Source of the DNA: Pseudomonas typographi
Lineage (GTDB): Bacteria; Pseudomonadota; Gammaproteobacteria; Pseudomonadales; Pseudomonadaceae
DNA: 64,000 nt
Assembly: GCF_014694385.1 (NCBI RefSeq)
Contig: NZ_JAAOCA010000001.1
Location: forward strand, 124,001 to 188,000
Direction: 5' to 3'
A program made the translations under genes and the position numbers. This document shows, piece by piece, positions 55,744 through 64,000 of this stretch; the stretch's first letter is position 1, and each line of letters opens with the position of its first letter. The notes under the pieces are model-generated. The model had not been told where the DNA came from and searched no databases. It saw only the letters and a list, made by a program, of their open reading frames with translations.

Positions 55744-56938
55744 GGATGGTCTGAAATAGCCCGATGTTTCTGACCGCTTTCAGCATCTGCTGATTTAAAA
55801 AATTGCGAATCGCCCCAGAAACGTTCAAACCATTCGCATGTCTGCTGTCTTCAGCCGCCATGAGTGAACCATGGCGGCCATTTCCCGCATTACGGACGCA
55901 CCTCTCCTGCTGTGGCCAGTAACTGTCGGCGCGCCATCCACAGGTTCGACAGGGCGAACAGCGTGATCATCTGCACCGTGTTCTTCACCAACCCATGAAA
56001 GCGAACCTTGGTGTAACCGAACTGGCGTTTTATCACTCGAAACGGGTGCTCAACCTTGGATCGTGTCTGAGCCTTGGCCTTCTCGATCTTGCGGAGTGTT
56101 TTGTACAAGATGGTGTGTTTCCCATGCTTCTCGTACGTACTATGCCGCGCGGCAATCTGCCAAATGACTTGTCGGCCTTCATGCTCGGAGCGCTTTTCAA
56201 CGCCTGTATAGCCCGCATCTGCTGACACCATGTTCTCTTCGCCGTGCAGCAATTTGTCGACCTGGTGACGTCCGCGACATTCGCAGCGGTGACGTGTACG
56301 TGGTGCACCAGGCCTGACTCGACATCGACGCCAATGTGAGCTTTGGCGCCGAAGTAGTACTGGTTGCCCTTCTTGGTCTGGCGCATCTCGGGGTCGCGCT
56401 TGGCGTCCTTGTTCTTGGTCGAACTCGGGGCATGGATCAGTGTGGCGTCGACGATGGTGCCCTGGCGCAGCGACAGGCCCTTGTCACCCAGGTAGCCGTT
56501 TATCACACCCAGAATCCCGGCGGCCAGCTCATGCCTCTCCAGCAGCCGACGGAAGTTGAGAATGGTGGTTTCGTCCGGAATGCGCTCCAGGCTCAGTCCG
56601 GCAAACTGGCGCAGGATGGTCGTCTCGTACAGCGCTTCTTCCATCGCCGGATCGCTGTAGCCGAACCAATTCTGCATCAAGTGCACCCGCAGCATCGCCA
56701 TCAACGGATACGCCGAATGGCCACCTTCGCCCTTCGGATAATGCGGCTCGATCAATGCGAGCAACCCCTTCCATGGCACAACCTGATCCATCTCGATCAG
56801 GAACAGCTCTTTACGGGTCTGCTTGCGCCTGCCGGCGTACTCGGCGTCGACGAAGGTCATCTGCTTCATCGGGATACTCGGCAACAGGTCGTGCTGTGGA
56901 TTTTGGCAAAACCAGGAAGCCCTTTTCAGAGTTTCTCC
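55744..56938 (-). mobile_element. IS5-family insertion sequence with frameshifted transposase
   Basis: About 1195 bp. Left end: GGATGGTCTGAAATAGCCC. Right end read inward: GGAGAAACTCTGAAAAGGGC. The ends share TCTGAAA and are imperfect inverted repeats, with TAA outside both ends. Size, ends and the encoded DDE transposase fit the IS5 family. It separates the conserved serB-ytjB region from the accessory operon to the right. Confidence 0.7.
55890..56884 (-). pseudogene. IS5-family transposase, single-base frameshift
   Basis: The first frame (56884 to 56033) has the DDE-type N-terminus (QMTFVDAEYAGRRKQTRKELFLIEMDQVVPW; IVDATLIHAPSSTKNKDAKRDPEM; NQYYFGAKAHIGVD) and fails at ADVT. The second (from about 56252 to 55890) supplies LLHGEENMVSADAGYTGVEKR and KVEHPFRVIKRQFGYTKVRF. 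Adding one C to the ACCAGG run near 56260 would restore ADVTQVDKLLHGEEN as in related proteins. So a one-base deletion inactivates it, or a programmed shift occurs; the former is more likely. Confidence 0.8.
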
Positions 56939-57257
56939 TTATGGGTGTGCCAAATTATCAGTAAATTCAGTATTATATGTTTTTTGGATTTCTTAGTTCG
57001 GCGTACTCCTGCCGCTCCTGACTTGTTAGTGCATGTCTGGCGTTGTGCAGCATCCTTGCCTTGGCCGGTGTTTTGACCATTCAGATAACAAGACCAAAGC
57101 GAACAACGATGGCAGCCAGTCGTCTGTCCATGTGAAGAGTCAGGATGCCAACAGCAAAAAATAGGCTACGGCCTGCGGCGGCACGACAGCAGGTCTACTG
57201 ACTGTCGCTTCTGTCAACAACGTGCCTGCCGCTGGGTTGACGTGTGCCCCTTTACTT
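56939..57257. other. Non-coding flank right of the IS
   Basis: About 320 bases, AT-richer than the rest near the IS edge (TTCAGTATTATATGTTTTTTGG). I see no gene, RNA or repeat. It is possibly debris from earlier insertion events. Confidence 0.35.
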
Positions 57258-57656
57258 TCACGCCTTCGCAATCTCCGGCGCCAGCAGCCATTCAGCGCTG
57301 TCATTCCAAACGTCCATGTGGGTGATCTTGCCGTCACGCACTTCGAACCGATCCAGATAACGATTCCCCGAGAAACTGCGGCCGTCCGGCCATTCGCCGA
57401 ACAGTGTTCCATTGGAATACACCACCGTGTGGTCGCCCCGGTCCATCCAGTCGAAATTCCCAAGGGCCTTCTTGACCCAGGCGTAGCGCGAGCCGTTGAA
57501 GGCGGTGACCGCCTGGGGAGTGGGCATCGCCCGGCCTCCGGTAAACGTAATCTTCACATCCTCACTCATGAACGTCGCGGCGCGGACCGGATCCGGCGCC
57601 ATGGAAGCCTCGAGGAAACTGCTAACAATCTGTACGTCTTTATTGATATCAACCAT
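57258..57656 (-). CDS. NTF2-like/SnoaL-fold protein
   Basis: A 132-residue protein of the NTF2-like fold: VQIVSSFLEASMAPDPVRAATFMSEDVKITFTGG, then FNGSRYAWVKKALGNFDWMDRG, WPDGRSFSGNRYLDRFEVRDGKITHMDVWNDSAEWLL. Such proteins include isomerases, dehydratases and non-enzymatic binders. The start at 57656 has AGGAG upstream. It is divergent from the Liv-type operon with 185 bases between, so it may act on the same compound. The function is open. Confidence 0.82.
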   Translation of the reverse strand: MVDINKDVQIVSSFLEASMAPDPVRAATFMSEDVKITFTGGRAMPTPQAVTAFNGSRYAWVKKALGNFDWMDRGDHTVVYSNGTLFGEWPDGRSFSGNRYLDRFEVRDGKITHMDVWNDSAEWLLAPEIAKA

Positions 57657-57796
57657 CGTATTAACTCCTGACTCGAAGGATGTCCGGTGACCGTGAATGC
57701 CTCTGCTTGGTGCAAACCGCTTCGTTTTGGCGCGCAAAACTGGGTCTTTTACGGCGAAATCAGCGGTTTCAAAGGTGCATATGACTGGCATCCTAC

Positions 57797-57828
57797 TTGC
57801 TAGCAATAAATATGCAACTGCTAGCAAT
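57797..57828. promoter_or_regulatory. Twin TGCTAGCA palindromes before the Liv-type operon
   Basis: TGCTAGCA occurs at 57798-57805 and 57819-57826, 21 bases apart, each inside a longer TTGCTAGCAA or CTGCTAGCAAT. The second is 15 bases before the binding-protein start. Two palindromes on the same helical face suggest cooperative repressor binding. No regulator gene lies in the adjacent sequence. Confidence 0.5.
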
Positions 57829-57841
57829 CAGGAGAATAAAT

Positions 57842-59035
57842 ATGGCCACCCGGCTTCCAAACCTGCAACGTCTGCTGTTCCCCGTGGCTGCGGCAGTCAC
57901 ACTTTCTCTCGCGATGTTCGGTGGCGCGCAAGCGGTCGAACCTCCGATCAAAGTCGGTCTGGTCGCCGCATTGTCGGGTCAGTCGGCCAAATCCGGCGAA
58001 GCCCTGACGCGCGGCCTGACCATGGCCATCAATGAAGTCAACGCCAGCGGTGGCGTGCTGGGGCGTCAACTGGAGCTGGTGCGTCGCGATGACGAAAGCA
58101 ACCCGTCCAAGGGCATGCTTGCCGCCCGCGAGCTGGTCCAGCGAGAAAAAGTCACCGTGCTGTTTGGTGGTCTGGATACGCCGGTATCGCTGGCCATCGT
58201 ACCGCTGGCCAATCAGATGAAAGTCCCGTTCATGGCTATTTGGGCGGCGGGGACGAAAATCACCGAGAACGGCGCAGCCGATAATTACGTCTTCCGGGTG
58301 TCCGCTGTCGATGAACTGGTGGACGAAGCGCTGGTGAAATACGGCGTCGACAACGGCATGAAGAAGCCGGGGATGATCCTCATCAACAACCCATGGGGCG
58401 AATCCAACGAGGCGGGCTTCAAGCGTGCGCTGGAAAAACGTGGCCTGGCCAATGCCGGGGTCGAACGCATTCAAGACAGCGATCTGGATGTCGTGCCACA
58501 ACTGACCCGCCTGAAAAACGCTGGCGCCGACACCCTGCTGATGGTCGGCAACGTCGGGCCTTCGGCGCAGGTGGTCAAATCCCTCGACCGCATGGGCTGG
58601 GACGTGCCGGTGGTTTCCCACTGGGGCCCGGCCGGTGGCCGATTCGGTGAACTGGCAGGTCCGAGCGCTGCCCGGGTGCATTTCATCCAGACCTACGTGT
58701 TCACCGAGCACAACAGCGCCAAGGGCGACGCACTGCTGGCGGCCTTGAAAACGGCTTATCCGCAGATCAAGACCCTGGCTGACGTCACGCCGGCCGTGGG
58801 CATTGCCAATGCTTACGACGCGCTGCATCTGGCCGTTCAAGCCATCGAAAAAGCTGGCAGCACCGAAGGCCCGGCCGTACGCGACGGGTTCTACGCCATC
58901 AGCGACTACGACGGCTTGATCAAGCACTACCAGCAGCCGTTCAGCGCAACGAAACATGATGCGTTGGGCCCTGACGACTACATCTTCACGCATTTCGTCA
59001 ACGACCAGATCGTACCGCTCAAGCCGCAGGAATAA
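57842..59035 (+). CDS. Branched-chain-amino-acid-type ABC transporter, binding protein
   Basis: A 397-residue periplasmic binding protein of the Leu/Ile/Val type. The signal peptide covers roughly residues 1-35 (LPNLQRLLFPVAAAVTLSLAMFGGAQA). The binding domain opens PPIKVGLVAALSGQSAKSGEALTRGLTMAINEVNASGGVLGRQLELVRRDDESNPSKG, typical of the family. The start at 57842 has AGGAG upstream. Ligand not identifiable; the downstream amidohydrolase suggests an amide or N-heterocycle. Confidence 0.9.
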   Translation: MATRLPNLQRLLFPVAAAVTLSLAMFGGAQAVEPPIKVGLVAALSGQSAKSGEALTRGLTMAINEVNASGGVLGRQLELVRRDDESNPSKGMLAARELVQREKVTVLFGGLDTPVSLAIVPLANQMKVPFMAIWAAGTKITENGAADNYVFRVSAVDELVDEALVKYGVDNGMKKPGMILINNPWGESNEAGFKRALEKRGLANAGVERIQDSDLDVVPQLTRLKNAGADTLLMVGNVGPSAQVVKSLDRMGWDVPVVSHWGPAGGRFGELAGPSAARVHFIQTYVFTEHNSAKGDALLAALKTAYPQIKTLADVTPAVGIANAYDALHLAVQAIEKAGSTEGPAVRDGFYAISDYDGLIKHYQQPFSATKHDALGPDDYIFTHFVNDQIVPLKPQE

Positions 59036-59038
59036 GCC

Positions 59039-59908
59039 ATGTTCACCGCCGCCATCATCACCGGGCTCGGCCTGGGCAGTATGTACGCGTTACTGGCGTT
59101 GGGTTTTCACCTGACCTACGTCGTGTCGCGCACCGTCAACTTTGCCCAGGGCAGCGCCATGATGGTCGGCGCGGTGCTGGGCTACACGTTCTGCATCACG
59201 TGGGGCTGGTCATTCTGGCTGGCCCTGCCGCTGACGCTAATTCTCTGCGCGCTGTATGGCCTGGCGATCGAGCGTTGGCTGGTGCGGCCGTTTCACAGCC
59301 GGGGTTCGCAGGCCTGGCTGATGGCAACGGTAGCCGGCGGCATTCTGGTGGACAATCTGGCGCTGTTCACCTTCGGCAAGGAGCCTCGCCAGTTCGAGAG
59401 CAGCCTGCTGAGCATGAACGTCGAGCTGTTCGGCAGCAATGTCGGCGCCCTCCAATTGTTGATTCCGCTGGCTGGCGCGGCCATTGCCCTGGCGTTGTAC
59501 CTGGTACGGCGCTATACCCGGCTGGGCAAGGTGCTGGAAGCCTGCGTGCAGAATCCCCGCGCAGCGATGCTGATGGGCATCAACGTCAACCGTGTGGTGG
59601 CCATCGCCTTTGCCGTGTCCACGGCATTCGCGGCTGTCGCGGGCCTGCTGATTGCGCCGCTGTTCAGCGTGAACGCGGAGATGGGCATGTTGTTCGGCCT
59701 CAAAGCCTTCGCGGTTGCGATTCTCGGCGGCATCAGCAGCGCAGGCGGTGTGTTCGCCGCCGGGCTGCTGTTCGGCCTGGCCGAAGCGTTGATCACCTTG
59801 TACTTCGGCTCTGCATTCACCCAGATATTCACGTTCGCGCTTGTCATTCTGGCGCTGGCGATTCGTCCCAACGGTCTGTTCGGCAGCCAGGCACTGGTGA
59901 AAGTATGA
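59039..59908 (+). CDS. Liv-type ABC transporter permease (LivH type)
   Basis: A 289-residue inner-membrane permease with about eight helices. It has GLGLGSMYALLALGFHLTYVVSRTVNFAQGSAMMVG at the start, the LivH hallmark, and GLKAFAVAILGGISSAGGVFAAGLLFGLAEAL near the end. It starts three bases after the binding-protein stop and overlaps the next gene by four. Confidence 0.92.
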   Translation: MFTAAIITGLGLGSMYALLALGFHLTYVVSRTVNFAQGSAMMVGAVLGYTFCITWGWSFWLALPLTLILCALYGLAIERWLVRPFHSRGSQAWLMATVAGGILVDNLALFTFGKEPRQFESSLLSMNVELFGSNVGALQLLIPLAGAAIALALYLVRRYTRLGKVLEACVQNPRAAMLMGINVNRVVAIAFAVSTAFAAVAGLLIAPLFSVNAEMGMLFGLKAFAVAILGGISSAGGVFAAGLLFGLAEALITLYFGSAFTQIFTFALVILALAIRPNGLFGSQALVKV

Positions 59909-62397
59909 ACAACCTTAAAACCCTGGCCGCTCCGGTTTTCATTGCCCTTCTCGCAATCGTCTGTGGCGTCATGGCGTTCACGCTGGACAGCTACTCGTTG
60001 CTGGTCTTCACCCTCTGCGCCCTGGCGGCGGTGGTGGGCGTGGGCCTGAATATCCTGATTGGCCTGAGTGGGCAGATTTCCTTCGGGCATATCGCCTTCT
60101 ACGCCATCGGCGCCTACGTCTCGGCGCTGTTGACCATGGCTGGCTGGCCGTTGTGGCTGGCCCTGCCCATCGCCGGTGTTGTCGCGGGCCTGATTGGCGC
60201 GCTGTTGGCGATCCCCGCCCTTCGGGTCAGCGGCCCGTACCTGGCGATGATCACCATCGCCTTTGCCTTCGTGGTGCATCACAGTCTAATCGAATGGCGG
60301 GGTGTCACGGGCGGGTCCAATGGCTTGATGGGTATCCCGCTGCCGGAATTCGCCGGGGTCGATCCGACGATTCTGCTGGCCCTGTCGGCCGCCGCGCTGA
60401 TGATCGGCGCGCTGTTGTTCTACCAGCGCCTGAGCCACAGCCGTTGGGGCAAGGCCATGCGCGCCGTGAAAGCCTCGGAAATCGCTGCGCGCTCACTGGG
60501 CTTCAACCCGGTCATCAGCAAAACCCTGGCGTTCGCCTTGTCGGCGGCCCTGACTGGGCTGGCGGGCGGTTTGCTCGCACCGCTGCTAATGTTCATCAAC
60601 CCTGAATCCTTTCCATTCTCCCAGTCCATTCTGTTTGTGCTGGCGGTGATTGTCGGCGGCAGCGGCATCCTCTTCGCGCCGCTGATCGGCGCACTGCTGA
60701 TCGTACTGGTGCCGGAACTGTTGTCGGATTTTGCCGAATACCGCTTGCTGATTTTTTCCGTGCTCCTGCTGTTGGTGCTGTGGATCGCGCCCAACGGCTT
60801 GCTGGGCGCCCTCGCCCGGCGCTGGATCAAACCGGAACGCTTGCTGCCCCCGACACAGATCAATCAGGCACTTATCGCCGCGCATTTACGCAGCCGTGGC
60901 CCGTCTTCTGGGTTGCGGGTCACCGATATCGGCATTCGCTTCGGCGGCGTGCAGGCCGCGCAAAATGTCAGCCTGCATGCACCCGCGGGCAGTATCACCA
61001 GCATCATCGGCCCCAACGGTGCGGGGAAAACCACGGTGCTGAACATGATCAGCGGGTTTTACGCGCCGGACAGCGGCCAGATCGAGCTGCAACAGCCGCT
61101 GGCCGGCCTGCCCGCCTGGAAAAGCGCCCGGGCCGGGATCGCCCGCACGTATCAAACCACCCTGCTGTTCGGCGAAATGTCGGTGCTCGACAACCTGCTG
61201 GTGGCGATGCAGAAGGGTCGCCTCGGTCTGCCGTTCAGCCGTGCAACCGAGGCGCAGCGCAGCCTGGCGCTGGACTTGCTGGCACTGGTGGGCTATCGCG
61301 GCGAAGTGAACATTGCCGCCGAGGATTTGCCCCACGTGGATCGCCGCCTGGTCGAAATCGCGCGGGCACTGGCGACGGCGCCTGCGGTGTTGTTGCTGGA
61401 TGAACCGGCAGCGGGCCTCAGCCGTCGCGACACCGATGATCTGGCCGTACTGCTGCGCACGCTGGCGGATTTTGGTCTCACGGTGATTCTGGTCGAGCAC
61501 GACATGGCGATGGTGATGGCGGTGTCCGAGCATTTGTTGGTGCTGGACGCGGGCAAGCCGATTGCGTCCGGGCCACCGGCTGAAATACGCCAGAACCCGC
61601 AGGTGATCGCCGCGTACCTGGGCGGCACCGACTATCAGGCTACGCCCCGTGCGCAGGACTGGGACGGCAGCCGCGATGCGCGTCTGTACGTCAAGGATCT
61701 GGTCATCGATTACGGCGCATCGGCGGTGGTCGACAAAGTCAGCCTGCTGGTCAATCCGGGCGAGTTGGTGGCGATTCTCGGGGCAAACGGCGCGGGTAAA
61801 TCCAGCATCCTGCAATGCCTGGCGGGCCTGCATCGCGCCAGCGGCGGCGGCATCCTGCTGGACAACGAAAACATCGAACACGCCAACGCCGGCACCATTG
61901 CCGCAAAAGGCCTGGCACTGGTCCCGGAAGGCCGTCAGGTTTTCCCTTATTTGAACGTGCGCGACAACCTGTTGCTCGGGGGTTATTCACGCCGTGAAGC
62001 CTTCGATGCCGACGCTGAAATCGAGGCGATCCTCACACGCTTCCCGCGCCTGCGGGACCGCATCGACAACCCGGCCGGGCTGCTTTCCGGTGGCGAGCAA
62101 CAAATGGTCGCGGTGGGTCGAGGCCTGATGGCCAAACCCAAAATCCTATTGCTCGATGAGCCGTCGCTCGGCTTGTCGCCCGCCATGATCGGCGAGCTGT
62201 ACGACGCGCTGGCCGCGCTGCGGGACGAAGGCGTGACCATCCTGCTGGTGGATCAGATGGCCAACCTGGCGCTGCAAGTGGCAGACCGCGCTTATGTGCT
62301 GGAAACCGGGACCATCGTCAAAGCCGCCAGTGCCGCAGAATTGCGCGACGACAAAGAACTCGCTGCGGCTTACCTCGGTGAAGGAGTCAGCGTATGA
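59905..62397 (+). CDS. Fused Liv-type ABC transporter: permease (LivM) plus two ATPases (LivG, LivF)
   Basis: An 830-residue single protein. Residues 1-310 are a LivM-type permease (GLNILIGLSGQISFGHIAFYAIGAYVSALL). Residues 335-580 are a LivG-type ATPase with Walker A GPNGAGKTT near 369 and Walker B VLLLDEPAAGLS. Its signature region (DLPHVDRRLVEIARAL) lacks SGG. Residues 590-830 are a LivF-type ATPase with Walker A GANGAGKSS near 626, LSGGEQQMVAVGRGL near 727 and ILLLDEPSLGLSP. The fusion keeps all domains intact. ATGA overlap with both neighbours. Confidence 0.93.
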   Translation: MNNLKTLAAPVFIALLAIVCGVMAFTLDSYSLLVFTLCALAAVVGVGLNILIGLSGQISFGHIAFYAIGAYVSALLTMAGWPLWLALPIAGVVAGLIGALLAIPALRVSGPYLAMITIAFAFVVHHSLIEWRGVTGGSNGLMGIPLPEFAGVDPTILLALSAAALMIGALLFYQRLSHSRWGKAMRAVKASEIAARSLGFNPVISKTLAFALSAALTGLAGGLLAPLLMFINPESFPFSQSILFVLAVIVGGSGILFAPLIGALLIVLVPELLSDFAEYRLLIFSVLLLLVLWIAPNGLLGALARRWIKPERLLPPTQINQALIAAHLRSRGPSSGLRVTDIGIRFGGVQAAQNVSLHAPAGSITSIIGPNGAGKTTVLNMISGFYAPDSGQIELQQPLAGLPAWKSARAGIARTYQTTLLFGEMSVLDNLLVAMQKGRLGLPFSRATEAQRSLALDLLALVGYRGEVNIAAEDLPHVDRRLVEIARALATAPAVLLLDEPAAGLSRRDTDDLAVLLRTLADFGLTVILVEHDMAMVMAVSEHLLVLDAGKPIASGPPAEIRQNPQVIAAYLGGTDYQATPRAQDWDGSRDARLYVKDLVIDYGASAVVDKVSLLVNPGELVAILGANGAGKSSILQCLAGLHRASGGGILLDNENIEHANAGTIAAKGLALVPEGRQVFPYLNVRDNLLLGGYSRREAFDADAEIEAILTRFPRLRDRIDNPAGLLSGGEQQMVAVGRGLMAKPKILLLDEPSLGLSPAMIGELYDALAALRDEGVTILLVDQMANLALQVADRAYVLETGTIVKAASAAELRDDKELAAAYLGEGVSV

Positions 62398-63617
62398 ACG
62401 CTTTGAAGATCATTAATGCGCGGTTTGGCGACGACGATGGCCACTGCGAGTTGTACGTCGAGAACGGCCACTTCGTTGCGGCCTTGAGCGCGGCCGCCAG
62501 CCACTGTGAAACCCTCGATCTGCATGGCCAGCTCGTCATGCCCGGCCTGATCGAAACCCACATCCATCTGGACAAGGCCTGCATCATGCAGCGCTGCCAC
62601 CTGCAGGAAGGCACGCTGGCTGAAGCGGTGGCCCAGACCCGAGCAGCGAAAGCCGGGTTCACCGAAGAGGATGTTTATCGGCGCGGCGCTCAGGTGCTGG
62701 ACAAGGCGATCGTACAAGGCACGACGCACATGCGCACCCACGTCGAACTGGACCCGCAGATCGGCCTGACCGGCTTCAACGCCATTCGCCGTTTGCAGGC
62801 CGATTATGCGTGGGCGATCAGCCTGGAAATCTGTGTCTTCCCGCAGGAAGGTTTGCTGAACAATCCGGGGACTGAAGTGCTGTTGTGTCAGGCACTGGAA
62901 AGCGGCGCCACGGTTCTCGGCGGCTGCCCGTACATGGACAGCGACCCGCACGGGCAGATCCAGCGCCTGTTCGAACTGGCGACGCGTTACGACTGCGACC
63001 TGGACCTGCACCTGGATTTCGATCTGAACCCCGAAGGCATGACCGTCATGGAAGTCGCACGCTGTACGCAGCTGCATGGCTGGGGCGGACGCGTGACCAT
63101 CGGCCATGTGACCAAGCTCTCCACTTTGCCCAAGGCGCCGCTGACGGTATTGGCCCTGCATCTGGCCAAGGTAGGCGTGCAGGTCACCTGCCTGCCGAGC
63201 ACCGATTTGTTTCTGATGGGGCGCGAGGCGTTCCACAACAAACCCCGAGGGCTGGCGCCACTTGCGCATCTGCAGGCGTGCGGCGTGACCTGTTCGGTGT
63301 CCACCAACAACATCGGCAACCCGTTCACGCCCTATGGCGATGCTTCGCTGATCCGTCAGGCCAACCTGTTCGCCAACGTCAGTCAGATGGGCACGGTGTC
63401 GGAGCTGCTGCAATGCCTGGCCTGGGTCTCCAGCGAATCGGCACGCCTGCTGAGGCTGACCAATTACGGCCTGCTGCCAGGCTGCCGCGCCGACTTCATC
63501 GTTTTCGACGCGCCCTCGCCTGCCGCCGTGATCGCCGAGATCAGCGCGCCGTTGATGGGATTCAAGGGGGGGAGGCAGACGTTTAGTCGCCCGGTGGGGA
63601 AGTTGTTAAAACCCTAG
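62394..63617 (+). CDS. Cytosine-deaminase-like amidohydrolase
   Basis: A 407-residue amidohydrolase. Metal motif THIHLDKA (H56, H58), H206 (LHLDFDL) and H238 (IGHVTKL) match the ligand places of cytosine deaminase. By my alignment from memory of E. coli CodA, the catalytic Glu217 place holds F209 and the Asp313 place is Asn (STNNIGNPFTPYGD). So deamination as in CodA is doubtful; hydrolysis of another N-heterocycle or amide is possible. It is last in the operon, with AAGGAG upstream. Confidence 0.82.
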   Translation: MNALKIINARFGDDDGHCELYVENGHFVAALSAAASHCETLDLHGQLVMPGLIETHIHLDKACIMQRCHLQEGTLAEAVAQTRAAKAGFTEEDVYRRGAQVLDKAIVQGTTHMRTHVELDPQIGLTGFNAIRRLQADYAWAISLEICVFPQEGLLNNPGTEVLLCQALESGATVLGGCPYMDSDPHGQIQRLFELATRYDCDLDLHLDFDLNPEGMTVMEVARCTQLHGWGGRVTIGHVTKLSTLPKAPLTVLALHLAKVGVQVTCLPSTDLFLMGREAFHNKPRGLAPLAHLQACGVTCSVSTNNIGNPFTPYGDASLIRQANLFANVSQMGTVSELLQCLAWVSSESARLLRLTNYGLLPGCRADFIVFDAPSPAAVIAEISAPLMGFKGGRQTFSRPVGKLLKP

Positions 63618-63687
63618 CAGAAGGGAATTTCGCCTTTGATTCTGGCCGGAGACTTGGCAACCGTGCCCCTGAGCCGAACGCCGTCTT

Positions 63688-63779
63688 AGTGTAGAAGCGC
63701 GCTTGCCCGCGATTGCGTTGTAGCAGCGGATGCATCAGTGACAGGACGATTGCCATCGCGGGCAAGCGCGCTCCTACAC
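63688..63779. repeat. REP/BIME inverted pair
   Basis: AAGCGCGCTTGCCCGCGAT (63695-63713) is answered by ATCGCGGGCAAGCGCGCT (63754-63771) in reverse orientation, with GTGTAG and CTACAC outside. This is a classic Pseudomonas REP pair. It follows the amidohydrolase gene and can shield its mRNA end. The 70 bases before it hold nothing evident. Confidence 0.85.
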
Positions 63780-63820
63780 CAGCAGCAAGCTTCAAGCTGA
63801 GAGCCGCAAGTCCGTACAGC

Positions 63821-63885
63821 ATCGCGAGCAAGCCCCCTCCCACAAGCTCATGCCGCGCAATTGTGGGAGGGAGCTTACTCGCGAA
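63821..63885. repeat. Second REP inverted pair
   Basis: ATCGCGAGCAAGCCCCCTCC with CACA is answered by TGTG with GGAGGGAGCTTACTCGCGA. It is a second REP subtype next to the first pair. From 63886 to 64000 I see no gene; the window ends in a region with a GGTACCGGCA palindrome-like stretch. Confidence 0.8.
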
Positions 63886-64000
63886 AAGGCAATCAGGCGA
63901 CCCAGATCACACAGCCCTCGACGCCGGGGTCAGCCTGCTGCTTCTGCCGAAGGCGTGGAAGCGTGGCTTGTGCCGCGATCTGCCGGTACCGGCAGCAAAC

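Overview
The window is high-GC chromosomal DNA of a Pseudomonas, most like the P. putida/fluorescens lineage. This rests on the gene order of the quaternary-amine catabolic region, protein sequences typical of the genus, and REP-type palindromes near the right end. A single continuous metabolic theme fills positions 1005 to 52870: uptake and stepwise demethylation of choline, carnitine and glycine betaine.

Layout. 1-887: end of a YihG-like acyltransferase and a DUF2780 protein. 1005-9716 (minus strand): glyA-soxBDAG-purU-fdhA, which turns sarcosine into glycine and serine and disposes of the C1 units. 10150-11891: an inserted pair, an ABC/SMC-type ATPase plus a small protein with a PD-(D/E)XK-like motif. 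11976-17512: threonine aldolase, two chemoreceptors, and a zapA/TIGR02449 pair away from its usual neighbours. 17743-20438: divergent gbcB/gbcA. 20558-29763: an accessory island with a 1648-residue AAA+ ATPase, a flotillin, an OB-fold membrane protein, a decayed gbcA-like fragment and a short Rhs protein. 29921-37677 (minus strand): a dipeptidase gene, a DUF5943-like gene, dgcA, dgcB, etfA and etfB. 38416-41822: cdhR and cdhCAB for carnitine, without caiX. 42276-48647: gbdR, sdaB and choXWV. 48958-52870: betIBA. 52880-55700: serB and its divergent ytjB-like neighbour. 55744-56938: an IS5-family element with a frameshifted transposase. 57258-63617: an NTF2-like gene divergent from a Liv-type ABC transporter operon with a cytosine-deaminase-like amidohydrolase. 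63688-63885: REP pairs.

How it works together. ChoXWV imports choline or betaine. BetA and BetB oxidise choline to glycine betaine, and CdhABC feed carnitine into the same pool. GbcAB, DgcAB with EtfAB, and SoxBDAG remove the three methyl groups. GlyA joins glycine to a C1 unit to give serine, and SdaB makes pyruvate. PurU and FdhA release or oxidise excess C1. BetI and GbdR are the evident regulators. BetI-like boxes lie before both betI and gbdR, and a shared 17-nt motif lies before gbcA, the dipeptidase/dgc operon and sdaB/choX.

The most unusual content is not metabolic. It comprises two ATPase-centred accessory modules placed inside the betaine cluster, a 138-bp dispersed element with short terminal inverted repeats (two full copies and one partial), and a gbcA relic beside the flotillin island.
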